From Congeria kusceri (lineage: Eukaryota > Mollusca > Bivalvia > Myida > Dreissenidae), in the NCBI GenBank assembly GCA_027627225.1, contig CM051029.1:75109578-75173577 (forward strand): a DNA stretch of 64,000 bases, given 5' to 3'. Below the pieces are notes generated by a model, which saw only the letters and a program-made list of their open reading frames with translations, did not search any database and was not told where the DNA came from. Positions within the stretch are counted from its first letter, which is position 1; every line of letters starts with the position of its first letter. This document shows positions 12,001-21,700 of the stretch, piece by piece. Both the position numbers and the translations under genes were made by a program.

Positions 12001-13133
12001 TCACCCAGGCAGCAAAGTTCAAAAGACTGCCAAATCATCCCATGAAAGACAGACTGTGCCAACCAACAAAAGGAAGACTGAAGAGAGGGAGCTTCATCCA
12101 CCAGACGAGGGTTTTGGAAAGGAAATGCCAAGATATCCTGGATCAAGAACCCAAAGATATCCCCCCGTACCTTGAAAACCCAGGCTGGAGCGATGCTGAA
12201 AGACCCCAGATACACAGCAGTATTCCTGGCATTGGCAAGAAAGACTCCCAGAGCGATGCTGAAAAGAAGTCCATCTCCATGGAACACATCAACAACTCCT
12301 ACCCACAACACAACTGGACTCATGTCTACACTGATGGGTCTGCTGACCAGGCTGTCAGAAGTGGTGGTGCCGGAATCTACATCAGGTACCCAGGAGGTAG
12401 AGAAGAACACATCTCCCTCGCTACCGGCCTGTACTCCACCAACTTCAAGGCTGAAGCAGTAGCGCTCAAGACAGGTGCAGTCCACATTGAGCACAGTCCA
12501 CTCTCCTCCAACAATGTTGTGTTCTTCAGCGACGCAAAGTCAGTCCTGCAGGCCCTAGACACTGCCAGAGACAAAGAACTGAACGACCTGTCATCTGCCT
12601 TGACCTCCCTGTGCAGAGCCCACACGGTCGTGCTGCAATGGGTCCCTTCTCACTGCAACATACTAGGCAATGAAGCCGCAGACACTCTGGCAAAGGAGGG
12701 CACCACAAAAGAACAGAATGACAGGTCAACCACCTTCAAAGAAGCCAAGACCATCATCAAGGCAAAGCAACACACCAAGTGGCTACAACAGCACCCACGA
12801 TACAACCGAAATGATCCATACCACCTGCTCTCAAGATCTGAGCAGGTCCTCATATTCAGGCTGCGGACAGGCCACAACCGTATGAACCACCACCTTTTCA
12901 CCAAGTTCAGAATTGGCCAGTCAGACCAGTGCCCCTGTCAGACAGGCAGCATGACAACAGAACACTTGCTGCAGTCCTGCCCACTACACAATGGCCTCAG
13001 GCGCCAGATCTGGGCGGAGGAGACCACGATGCAAGGGAAGCTCTATGGCAGTCTGGAGGACCTGCGGCGCACGGCGACCTTTGCGCAGAGAGCCGGCGTG
13101 TCCATCTGAGTGATCGACAAGAAGAAGAAGAAG
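9045..13133 (+). mobile_element. Intact non-LTR retrotransposon with EN, RT and RNase H (I/Nimb-like group)
   Basis: A 4089-bp insertion bounded by perfect 13-bp target duplications. It has an 81-bp leader, one ORF of 1327 codons and a short 3' end that runs into an (AAG)n tail. It is clearly richer in G and C than the surrounding AT-rich DNA. The EN-RT-RNase H order is that of the I, Ingi, Nimb, R1 and related clades. Placement in the I/Nimb group is my recollection of similar invertebrate sequences, not a computed result. No separate gag-like ORF1 is present, so the copy may be 5'-truncated just upstream of ORF2 or may be a single-ORF type. Confidence 0.85.
9126..13109 (+). CDS. LINE ORF2: endonuclease / reverse transcriptase / RNase H polyprotein
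   Basis: 1327 residues, uninterrupted. The N-terminal 110 residues are low-complexity and basic (RGARLRRRRV). The AP-type endonuclease spans about 112-320: LNILQWNAEG, CIQETHLNSNH (about 141), VVGDFNSH (about 237) and GGSDHRP (about 312). Reverse transcriptase lies at about 500-800: SPGPDKITNEML, IDMEKAFDKVW (about 676), GVPQGGVLSPTLF (about 738) and the catalytic YADD (about 768). RNase H1 lies at about 1063-1185, with YTDGSAD, the Glu of KAEAVAL, the Asp of FFSDAKS and the Asp of GNEAADTLAK, so all four metal ligands are visible. A Cys/His finger (CPCQTG…TTEHLLQSCPLH) is at about 1268. All catalytic residues looked for are present. The product would nick target DNA and copy the element's RNA into it. 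Confidence 0.93.
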   Translation: MLYSHGRQVSYDKEKSENKPLLKTDALGQSAHNDSATLSTPMMDNNGSLRDGALPVESPRAGRVPDPMPRRGPTQTTGGHPVPLRGARLRRRRVNATGQERTPSTQETPRPLNILQWNAEGIYNKKLPFTERLHADNIDVACIQETHLNSNHRFTIRGYQTFRLDREGRHKGGVLMLIKNNIPAQEIKVVTNQQAEIQGVNITMDRSVITIYNLYCPQDKELSLQYLENLPTENCLVVGDFNSHSTCWGYEETDRRGEEVEDWQIDTQMVLLNDPEDPPTFFSRRWLSTSTPDLACATDDLSKKTTRGVLSQLGGSDHRPVKLAINLPYRPQNSTTFPRWNYKKADWNMFASLTDLYTRGLKTDDLNINRVTRNFNQAILKAASETRKNYRPYWTEELQELEDQVSSSRQEVEENPSVDNNIALKAATAKYRRAYLQAARSSWREKTEKLNLDRDGNKLWKLTKAMNGEDTRAAPITISQGQEMLTGREAANLFIDSYEEVSNITVPEERKAQVQEERRTSKEYQPEEHMNKPFNHHELADAMKALQERKSPGPDKITNEMLLHLGTRAKTQLLKIFNNSWKTGHVPQIWREADMVPIHKKGKDRAKVDSYRPISLTSCVGKLMERLINTRLTWHLEKNNTISPEQAGFRQNRSTEDQVTYIAQKIEDGFQDKKYTLTIWIDMEKAFDKVWKEGLKLKLQKSGVAGCMFQWICQYLNSRKARVHISGQYSRKKTLKDGVPQGGVLSPTLFLVFINDIVKDLPRNVHGAIYADDLALWCSEEHITTANYRMQEALKVLEDWTKKWLITINSRKTTYTIFSLSPKEVKANLKFCGQKLQADNTPTYLGVTFDRRLTWKQQTEKVEARAKLRLALMKKLTGTTWGADAAILKKMYMGSVRPVLEYGVTAWGTASKSNFDRVSKVQNQAARIITGAMRSTPIQELETITGLEPIEDRRDTKLLTQAAKFKRLPNHPMKDRLCQPTKGRLKRGSFIHQTRVLERKCQDILDQEPKDIPPYLENPGWSDAERPQIHSSIPGIGKKDSQSDAEKKSISMEHINNSYPQHNWTHVYTDGSADQAVRSGGAGIYIRYPGGREEHISLATGLYSTNFKAEAVALKTGAVHIEHSPLSSNNVVFFSDAKSVLQALDTARDKELNDLSSALTSLCRAHTVVLQWVPSHCNILGNEAADTLAKEGTTKEQNDRSTTFKEAKTIIKAKQHTKWLQQHPRYNRNDPYHLLSRSEQVLIFRLRTGHNRMNHHLFTKFRIGQSDQCPCQTGSMTTEHLLQSCPLHNGLRRQIWAEETTMQGKLYGSLEDLRRTATFAQRAGVSI

Positions 13134-13146
13134 ATACTTATCGGCG
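13134..13146 (+). repeat. Right 13-bp target-site duplication of the RNase H LINE
   Basis: Exact copy of 9032-9044 (ATACTTATCGGCG), immediately following the AAG-repeat tail. Confidence 0.9.
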
Positions 13147-16100
13147 AAGTTATTTCCCTTTCAAACAAACTTGCCACTGCGAGTAGTAAAAACATACATG
13201 TCAAAATAGTAAATAGAAGGTCAGCTAGTTGTTTTTAAACATTTATTACAACAAAATAGTCAGACTCAGGTATATTCATGACAGTTAATGCACTAATTTA
13301 ACTTTACTGTGCACTTCCAGCTATTTATGTAAGAGGCTGTATGTAAATAGTGTACATTTTTTGTTGCTTATGACACTCTAGAATAGGCTTTTTGGCTCGA
13401 TGCATTATTACCTTTTTGTGCATGGATAAGTCGCTTGTATTTTTGTTGCATACTTCTATATAGGACCACAATGCATCATCCTTAAAAAACTAATATAGCC
13501 ACCGATCTTCTGTTGTTGTTTTTTCAGCCCTTAAACATGTCAAATGTTTATTTTAAGCATTATTTGTCATGTCAACAGACAGTGATAATGTAGTCTATAA
13601 AGATGTTTTTATGTCGTCATCTTTCTTTATTTATTTGCACGCCTTCAGCCTTTTTGTTTAGTGCTTTATATGACTGTTAACACTACAAATGCCTTTTTTA
13701 CAAAATATGTTGTTGTTTTTACACAGTGTTTGTTCAAACTTAAGAAGGTATTAAATGTAGTGAAGTGAAAATAATATAATTCTCCACTTAACAAATACAA
13801 GCTGTTTTTCCAATAACATCTTCTCACCCAAATTGCTTCATTTTCGCTTTCATACGAAGCTCTTTAAAATGTTAAGTGAATGATTATGCTAAAAGCAATA
13901 AAATTTCAGATATTATTCAAAAAGTTGAAAAGGCGCATAAATCTTGTGTGATAGTTGACCTGCATTGAAAGTCTTATAATGCTAGTTCTTTTGGTCTTAG
14001 TCTTTATCCGTCCTGAGTCAAAATTATTGATCAACTCTAATTTTATAGCCATAATGTACTCATTATGTAACAAAACATGACACTCAAATTTTTGGTATTT
14101 TCTGTAAATATATAGCAACACATACACAATTATAAAACTCCTTTTCCCTTTTCAAACATAATGTTAAAAAAATGTTGGCATCTCGTAAGTGGATAACACT
14201 GTTAAGTGTAATAAATCATATGGTTGTGCATAATGTTCCAGTGTTTAAGGCTACTAAAGTGGTTGTGTGTTGATAATTGTTTGTTGTTTTAATTTTCAAC
14301 AAAATATCTGATAATACATCATTGAACAAAATGCAGTATCAGTATGAACTTTAACCGTGTTAAATGTATATAAATAATATGGTACTGCTACTACACTGCA
14401 TCTTTCTGTATTTTCTTTTTCGGTTAAAAAATAAACATGGACTATTGTTGTTACCACTATTTGCTATGGCCTCCTTCTGTTTCCACTTTTTGTTTATAAA
14501 ATAAACATGGACAAATGTAATAATGTAAATTTGTTAATATATAGTATATAAAAGAAATATAAATATATATATATTGTATATACCCAGTATGTACTATAGA
14601 AATTTATATAACATTATTCTGTTTAAATATATATATAGATAAAATTTACACTTGTTGATATGTGGATGGTGTTCAATTTATGTCAGAAATTACTTGAATT
14701 ACTATTTACATTTAGATACATATTAAACTTTGTAGTATTGACAATTTTATAAAATAATGCTGTTAAAATGTAAATTCAAATAAAACTCCACTTTTTGATC
14801 TATAGATAGTGTTCAATTTATATCAGAACTTAGTTAAATTACTTTTTCACGTTAGATATATATTAAACTTTGTATTACTAAAAATTACATAAAATAATGC
14901 TGTTATATTGTAAAATTAGATAAAACTCCTCTTTTTGAAATGTAGATAGTGTTCGGCTGATATTTGAACTTAGTTAAATTAATATTTACATTAGATATAT
15001 ATGTCACCTTGTATTAGTGAAAATTAAATAAATAATGCTGTTAAAATGTAAATTTAGATAAAACTCCACTTCTGAGATGTAGATATCTTTCAAGTTATCT
15101 CTGATTTTGGTTGAATTACTACTTACATTAGAATAAATACATATAGTAATTCAGTATGAAGTACCACTATGCTCCATTTTGTTTTTCCTCTTTTTATTTA
15201 TTAAATAAACATGGACAAATACAACTATTTATACTTGTTAAAATTTATTATATAAACATATATAATATTTTTAATATTGAAAATTATAGTAACCTATATT
15301 GTTAAAACGTAGATATAGATAAAACTTTTTTAGTAAATATTTTTCAATTTATCTCTGACTTTGAATGATTATTTAAACTAGTAAAAATACTTATAGTAAA
15401 TCAGTATAAAAAAATGATGATTAAAGTCTAGCAGTTTCTGTAATAGACTACCATTGTGTTGCTACCACTCAGCTTTTTGCTTACTCCTTTTTTATATAAA
15501 ATAAACGTAGACAAAAACAAAAAATATACTTGTAAATATGTACACATTGGTAAAACTTTGTATCTATTCAGAGTAAATACATATAAAAATCCTGTATGTA
15601 AATATTGATATTGTTAAGGATCAATTTCTTGTAAAAATACAGCATTTGTTGCCTCAAGTCTGCTTCCTTTTTTCTCCTCTTGTCTATAAAGTAAACAGGG
15701 ACAAATACAACATTTTTACTAGTTAATATATAATATATAATATTGATTTATTCTGTAAAATCCTGTATGTAAATATTGATGTTTTTAATTATCAATCTCG
15801 TGTAAAAAAAAAACAGCACCTGTTGACACAAGTCTGCATCTTTTTGCTTCCTCTTATTGTTTATAAAGTAAACAGGGACAAATACACACTGTTCTCTAGT
15901 TAATATACAATATATAATATAGATTATGTTCAATATATATTTTTAAGTATCAATCTCTTGTTAAAAAAATACAACACTTGTTGCCACAAGTCTGCATCTT
16001 TTTGTTTCTGTTCAATATATCTCTAAACTTAGACAAATTATAATTTACACTGGAGCAAATACATAGAGTTATTAAAGCTCTACATATTATTAAATACTGA

Positions 16101-16389
16101 TAGCTATTTATTGACATCTTCAGATGTTGCCATTGTTCATTAATCCTAGTGATAAGCTTATTAATGAAAACATTTACTGATTTGTATATGCTATTTTTGA
16201 CTCGGTTCTAATTTTCCTAACAAAAAGATACCTTATTAAGTTCACTTATTTTTTTTCCTTTCATGTTAGTTTTTTTTTCTTTTTCCTATTATTATTTTGT
16301 ACTTTTTCCGTTCTGTACTACAAGGTATGTTGTGTTGTTACTATGCATGCAAGTGCTACATTTTATATGTTCCTTAGTTTTGCTTATCT
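13147..16389 (+). repeat. ORF1-ORF2 spacer of the two-ORF LINE with degenerate tandem repeats
   Basis: No coding frame. The first 1.2 kb is plain AT-rich DNA. From about 14400 to 16050 it is built of decayed repeats of two kinds. Type 1 is a unit of about 139 bp containing 'TAGATAGTGTTCAATTTAT' then 'AATAATGCTGTTAAAATGTA', at about 14653, 14794, 14934 and 15070. Type 2 is a T-rich tract followed by 'TATAAAATAAACATGGACAAA', at about 14424, 14491, 15199, 15493, 15682 and 15860. The last 300 bp before ORF2 is pyrimidine-rich. Repeats of this sort are usual in LINE 5' UTR promoters; here they lie between the two ORFs. Confidence 0.65.
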
Positions 16390-19300
16390 ATGAGCGAGCT
16401 TAAAATTTTATCTGTCAACTGCAGAGGCATTCAGGGGAAAAAGAAGCGATTACAAGTTTTTCAATACTTAAAAGAAACAAAATGTGATATTTACTGCCTT
16501 CAAGATACACACTTTATTAACGAACAGATTAAAACCATTTACTCAGAATGGGGATCAGAGTGTTTCCTAAGTTATGGCTCTTCTAATTCGCGTGGTGTAG
16601 CAATACTTTTGTCGAAAATACTTGAGTATAAAATACATAATATACAATATGATGAATTTGGTAACTATATTATTTTGGATATAAATATTGGTGAAACAAG
16701 ACTCACACTTGCCTCTATATACGGACCGAACTCTGACAGTCCCGAATTTTTCACCAATATTTTTGATATTATTGACAATATTGGGAATGACTCCTACTTA
16801 ATTTGTGGCGACTTTAATTTGGTTCTAGACCCAAATATAGATTATCAAAACTACAAATCAATAAATAATAAAAATGCAAGAGAATTTATTTTAAAAAATA
16901 TGGAAGATCGTGTTCTTACAGATCCTTTTAGGATATTATATCCTAACTCTAGACGATATACATGGAGAAGAACAAATCCAATACAACAAGCCCGGCTTGA
17001 TTTTGATCTTTTATCGTCATTTTTGTCACCGTTTTTTCACGACATTAATATATTGCCTAGTTACCAATCTGATCATTCGAGTGTAACGTTGACATTAAAA
17101 TTTACTGATTTTAAACACGGAAAAGGTCTGTGGAAACATAATAACATGCTTCTTAGCGACATCAACTACATTAACACAATAAATGATACAATTACCGAAA
17201 TAAAGAAACAATATATGTTACCTGTATACAATAAAGATAACATTGATACAATACCTGACCAAGACATACAGTTTTTAATAAACGACCAACTTTTTTTAGA
17301 TACAGTTTTAATGGAAATAAGAGGTAAAGCTATTTCATATAGTTCGTATAAAACAAAATCGCGTAACAAGCGCGAAAACCAATTAAAAGCTGAAATTGAA
17401 CAACACGAGAAATTGTTGACCGATAGTAACGTGCAAATTATACTTGAATTAAAAGATGAACTAATGAAAATACAAGAAGAGAAATTAAAAGGAGCCTTAA
17501 TAAGATCGCGAGCCGAATGGATACAATTTGGAGAAAAACCATCAAAACTTTTTTGTAACCTCGAAAAATATAACTATACAACAAAAACTATCACTTGCCT
17601 AACAACTGATGACGGACTTGTTTTAGACAAGCAGGTTGATATCTTGAACGAAACCGCTTTGTTTTATAAGACATTGTATCAAAATAACGACAATACCAAC
17701 ATTGATGATGATTTTAATAGCTTTTTTTTTAAAGTAAATATTGACATACCTAAACTGTCGTATGAAGAGTCAAAACTATTAGAAGGGCCAATAACACTAA
17801 GTGAGGCCTCTTTTGTCTTAAAAAACATGGCAAACAACAAAAGCCCTGGGTCGTCTGGTTTTAGTATTGATTTCTTCAAAGTCTTTTGGCCCAAATTAGG
17901 TACGTTTGTTTGTAGAGCGTTAAATCACGCATTCGATAGCGGCATTTTGTCTATAACACAACGACAGGGGATAATTACTTGCATACCTAAGGGTGATAAA
18001 CCCAGACAATTTTTAAAAAACTGGCGTCCAATAACATTGTTAAACACTGTATATAAAATTGGTTCTGGAAGTATTGCTAATAGATTAAAAAAATACATTA
18101 ACAAACTTATAAATAATGATCAAACTGGTTTTATCAAAGGCAGGTTCATAGGTGAAAACACTCGACTAATCTACGACATTTTGAAATACACTGAGGAAAA
18201 TAATATTCCCGGACTTCTCCTACTTATAGATTTTGAAAAGGCTTTTGATTCCTTGTCATGGAGGTTTGTAAACAAAACACTCTCCTTGTTTAATTTCGGT
18301 CCTGACATGAAAAAATGGTTTAACGTTTTATATAAGGATGGCATTTCAGCAGTAACGCAGTGTGGGTCGTTATCTGAGTTTTTTCAAATACAACGTGGTT
18401 GTCGTCAAGGTGATCCCCTCAGTTGTTATATTTTTATTTTATGCGCTGAAATTTTGTCTCTTAAACTCAGGGCAAATCCCAAAATCAAAGGAATCAAAAT
18501 CGATAATATTGAATATAAGTTATCGCAATTTGCTGATGATATACTCCTGGATGGCTCTGCAGAATCCCTTAATGAAACCTTAGATGATTTGTCGCATTTC
18601 ACATTGTGCTCTGGCTTAAAGGTAAATTTCGACAAAACCAAAGTAGTTTGGATAGGGAAGCATAAATTCAGTTCCGAAAGCATAAAAACTAGATGGAAGT
18701 TAAAATGGAACCAGCATACTTTTGATATGCTTGGTTTAACATTTCATGTCGATCTTGATAAGATGATAGATCTTAATTATATGGATAAATTGTATAGAAT
18801 TAGAACGCTGCTTAAAAACTGGTCCAGAAGGATATTAACTCCCATTGGAAGGATACAAGTAATAAAAACGATTGCTTTGCCAGTGCTTAACCATTTATTT
18901 GTTTCACTTCCCAATCCACCACATAGAATATTGGTTGAACTTAATGATCTCTTTCTAAACTTTGTGTGGAATGGGAGTTCAAAAATTAACAAAAATGTAC
19001 TTATTAAAGAATATACTGAAGGAGGTCTTAATATGGTCGACATCTTTTCATTTATAATAGCGTTGAAATGTTCTTGGATACGAAGGATCATCACAGGAAA
19101 TGGTAAATGGATTAATATTGTAAAAATGATAATAGACACCCAAAAACTTTACAACTGTGGTGTTCACTATCCAGAAAACCTTATAAATAAAACAGGCAAT
19201 GCTTTTTGGAAAGACACTTTAAAATCGTTTGTTGATTTCCGCAAAGCAGAATCATTAAATATAAAATACATATTACAAACCCCAATATTCTATAATCCTG

Positions 19301-20190
19301 ATATAACGATCGGTAATAAAAGTGTATTCCTCAAAACATGGTTTGAAAATGGCGTGCATTTTATCTGCGATTTGATCAAAAACAACGATGGGTTAGAATT
19401 ATATAGCTATGAAGAACTGTGTAACAGATATAATTTCTATCCAAACTACTTGCATTACATAGGTATTACTAATGTAGTTACTAAATACTTGAAGAAATAT
19501 GGTTTGTTCGATAAAATATCTGCTCTGAATACGATTGCAGATTTTGACTTTGTTAAGCCTTTTGTTCCCCTTCAAGTGATATCCATTTTAAAATATCAAA
19601 AAGGTACCCAACCGATGTATAATATTGTTAAAACAAATGACACTTTACCAGTCTGTATGTCAAAATGGACGAGCATTTTTGAAAATATTGAATTAAAAGA
19701 CTGGAACCATATCTTTAGTATGCCATTTTGTATAACCAAAGATTCTACGCTTCAATGGTTCCAGTATAGAATTATACACCGAATTATTGGTACCAACTAT
19801 TTTTTGTATAAAATCAATTATAAATCGTCAGCTGAATGCTCTTTCTGTCATGATATGTCGGAAACAATTGAGCACATTTTTTGGGAATGTAAATACGTTA
19901 AAAAATTTATTGCTGATTTGTTTGAAGGTTTTGAGGTATTCGCTGACTACATAAATGCACCCTCTTTCATGTTAGGACATAAAAACACAAGTAGTCCTCT
20001 TAATCTAACATTCCTTCTCACTAAAAGGTTTATTTATAATTGTAAAATGAATCAAACATTACCTACCGTTATCGCGGCAAGATCATTCTTTTCTATCCAG
20101 TATCATATTTTGAAGGAAATGAACTTCTTCTGCAATTTAGATTCTAACTTAATAACTACATGGGACATTTTGTTAAATCTGTATCGTTAA
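16390..20190 (+). CDS. LINE ORF2: Tx1/L1-type endonuclease and reverse transcriptase
   Basis: 1266 residues, intact. The apurinic-type endonuclease (about 1-235) shows LKILSVNCRGIQGKKKR, CLQDTHF (about 37), SRGVAILLS, CGDFNLVLD (about 139) and SDHSSVTLTL (about 227). The reverse transcriptase spans about 470-760: NNKSPGSSGFSIDFFKVFW, LLIDFEKAFDSLSW (about 615), GCRQGDPLSCYIFILC and the catalytic FADD of LSQFADDILL (about 713). The C-terminal region carries a Cys/His cluster, CSFCHDMSETIEHIFWEC (about 1150). The 'SRGVAIL' and 'LQDTHF' signatures fit the Tx1/L1 clade. There is no RNase H. It is closely related in order and motifs to the dead copy at 4566-7253 and 20464-21225. Confidence 0.93.
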   Translation: MSELKILSVNCRGIQGKKKRLQVFQYLKETKCDIYCLQDTHFINEQIKTIYSEWGSECFLSYGSSNSRGVAILLSKILEYKIHNIQYDEFGNYIILDINIGETRLTLASIYGPNSDSPEFFTNIFDIIDNIGNDSYLICGDFNLVLDPNIDYQNYKSINNKNAREFILKNMEDRVLTDPFRILYPNSRRYTWRRTNPIQQARLDFDLLSSFLSPFFHDINILPSYQSDHSSVTLTLKFTDFKHGKGLWKHNNMLLSDINYINTINDTITEIKKQYMLPVYNKDNIDTIPDQDIQFLINDQLFLDTVLMEIRGKAISYSSYKTKSRNKRENQLKAEIEQHEKLLTDSNVQIILELKDELMKIQEEKLKGALIRSRAEWIQFGEKPSKLFCNLEKYNYTTKTITCLTTDDGLVLDKQVDILNETALFYKTLYQNNDNTNIDDDFNSFFFKVNIDIPKLSYEESKLLEGPITLSEASFVLKNMANNKSPGSSGFSIDFFKVFWPKLGTFVCRALNHAFDSGILSITQRQGIITCIPKGDKPRQFLKNWRPITLLNTVYKIGSGSIANRLKKYINKLINNDQTGFIKGRFIGENTRLIYDILKYTEENNIPGLLLLIDFEKAFDSLSWRFVNKTLSLFNFGPDMKKWFNVLYKDGISAVTQCGSLSEFFQIQRGCRQGDPLSCYIFILCAEILSLKLRANPKIKGIKIDNIEYKLSQFADDILLDGSAESLNETLDDLSHFTLCSGLKVNFDKTKVVWIGKHKFSSESIKTRWKLKWNQHTFDMLGLTFHVDLDKMIDLNYMDKLYRIRTLLKNWSRRILTPIGRIQVIKTIALPVLNHLFVSLPNPPHRILVELNDLFLNFVWNGSSKINKNVLIKEYTEGGLNMVDIFSFIIALKCSWIRRIITGNGKWINIVKMIIDTQKLYNCGVHYPENLINKTGNAFWKDTLKSFVDFRKAESLNIKYILQTPIFYNPDITIGNKSVFLKTWFENGVHFICDLIKNNDGLELYSYEELCNRYNFYPNYLHYIGITNVVTKYLKKYGLFDKISALNTIADFDFVKPFVPLQVISILKYQKGTQPMYNIVKTNDTLPVCMSKWTSIFENIELKDWNHIFSMPFCITKDSTLQWFQYRIIHRIIGTNYFLYKINYKSSAECSFCHDMSETIEHIFWECKYVKKFIADLFEGFEVFADYINAPSFMLGHKNTSSPLNLTFLLTKRFIYNCKMNQTLPTVIAARSFFSIQYHILKEMNFFCNLDSNLITTWDILLNLYR

Positions 20191-20437
20191 GAACATTGTG
20201 ACTTGCATATTTTATCCATATATTCAAAATTTCATTATGTGTATTAATTTGTATATTGCTGTTTAAGCAATTATGATATTATTGTTAATATGCAATTGTG
20301 AGCACTTGTCTTCATTGTAATATTATATATCATGCATGTTGAAATATTATCAATACTCATGATGTACGGTGTGGAGGGGGATGCCCTCGACCCTCACACA
20401 CCTATTGACGAGGAAAATAAAGTATATAGAACGGAAC

Positions 20438-20462
<25 letters not shown>
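20191..20462 (+). terminator. LINE 3' UTR with hairpin, AATAAA and poly(A) tail
   Basis: The 3' UTR ends with a possible stem (GGTGTGGAGGG…CCCTCGACC…CACACC, about 20370-20402), then AATAAA at 20416-20421 and a run of A residues from 20438 to 20462. The pure A tail and its distance from the signal are those expected for a retrotransposed transcript. Confidence 0.8.
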
Positions 20463-20463
<1 letters not shown>

Positions 20464-20469
<6 letters not shown>

Positions 20470-21225
20470 TCATAACATACCATGTTTTGCTTCAATCTTA
20501 AAAAGGCTATTTAAGGATAATTCTCAAATTTCTAAAGAAAATGGTCCATTACTGCCAATGCAAATTAGATGTATAGTGCATAATACCACACATAAAGCAT
20601 ATAAAATACTTAATTGTAATGATGCTATTCCCACAAGTAGAGCTAAATAGAATGCAACCTACAATTTTGATGAAAATCAATGGAAACATATATATTCTTT
20701 ACCCTTTACAACAATTAGAGATACTAACATCCAATGGCTACAGTATAGAATATTGCACAGATTTCTGCCAGTTAACGATTATCTTAAAAAAATAAGGTTG
20801 AAAAACTCAAATTTATGTTCATTTTGTGAAAGAGGTGAAGAAACAATTGAACACTTATTCTGCACCAAAAGTATTATAGATTACTTTAACTCTTCTTTAA
20901 AAAATGATCAATTGAAAAATAACTCAACAAAAGCAACAGTTATCATTGGTAGCCTCCGCACAACAGCTTTATATATTTTAATATTGTTGTTTTAATATTA
21001 TGCTTTCTCTGTAAAACACAAGACTGGACACCAAACACAAATCTATTTAGACATAGCCTTTATTTTTTTTATGTAGAAATGACAAATGTAACATTGAAAG
21101 ATTCAAATGAGACGGAAATAGACAAATTCAATAACATGTTGTTTCTTGTTAAAAGATTTGCAATAAGCAACTAATGTAAACACTAAAAAGAGTAATTAAA
21201 TACCCTAATCAATCTAGATATTGAT
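20464..21225 (+). mobile_element. Old Tx1/L1-like LINE, C-terminal part
   Basis: It begins with the duplicated TTGATTTCA and continues the frame broken at 7253. Motifs match the C-terminus of the intact ORF2: NIQWLQYRILHRFLP (about 20730), CSFCERGEETIEHLFCTK (about 20817) and NNMLFLVKRFAIS (about 21130). Stops and frameshifts are present. The longest open piece is 20753-20995. It ends near 21225 without a poly(A) tail, against the 116-bp repeat array. Confidence 0.8.
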
Positions 21226-21226
21226 T

Positions 21227-21700
21227 GTTGGCTGTATGTTTGTTATAAATTTTATATTTTGTAATGCAGGGTTTTCTTCTTTGCCTTCCATTTCCACACA
21301 ATGCATGTTTTAAACATAATGACATACATATTACTTACATATTTTGGCTGTATGTTTGTTATACATTTATTTTTTTGTAATGCAGGGTTTTCTTCTTTGC
21401 CTCCCATTTCCACACAATACATGTTTTAAACATAATAACATACACATTACCTACATTATAGTTGGCTGTTTGTTTGTTATAAATTTTATTTTTTGTAATG
21501 CATGATTTTCTTCTCTGTCTCCCATTTCCACAAATACATGTATTAAACATAATAACATACATATTACTTACATATTGTTGGCTGTATGTTTCATTATTTC
21601 TATATTGTTATAAATTTTATAGTTTGTTATGCATGATTTTATCCGTTGTCTTCCATTTCCACACAATACATGTTTTAAACATAATAACGTACATTGTTGT
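21227..21700 (+). repeat. Tandem array, four units of about 116-118 bp
   Basis: Each unit starts with TTGGCTGTATGTTTG (21228, 21344, 21462, 21578), continues TTTTGTAATGCAGGGTTTTC and CTCCCATTTCCACA, and ends AAACATAATAACATACAT. One further unit lies in inverted orientation at 4455-4565. ORFs at 21359-21562 (-) and 21498-21725 (+) are artefacts of the repeat. Confidence 0.85.

Larger units (their letters stand above)
7254..20463 (+). mobile_element. Two-ORF Tx1/L1-clade LINE, apparently full-length, interrupted by a second LINE
   Basis: In order it contains a 5' UTR (7254-7698), ORF1 (7699-8760), a long spacer (8761-9044 plus 13147-16389), ORF2 (16390-20190), a 3' UTR with AATAAA (20416-20421) and a poly(A) tail (20438-20462). 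A 9-bp target duplication flanks it. Without the 4.1-kb LINE inserted at 9045 it would be about 9.1 kb. Both ORFs are open and the tail is uninterrupted, which suggests a fairly recent insertion, perhaps from a competent lineage. The assumption that ORF1 and ORF2 belong to one element rests on the flanking duplication and on the old LINE rejoining cleanly. The spacer is much longer than in familiar L1 elements. Confidence 0.75.

Noticed and set aside
9470..12904. Several ORFs of 66-188 codons on the - strand and in shifted + frames across the RNase H LINE
   Set aside because: They are shadows of the 1327-codon ORF, caused by its GC-richer codon use; none has a domain.
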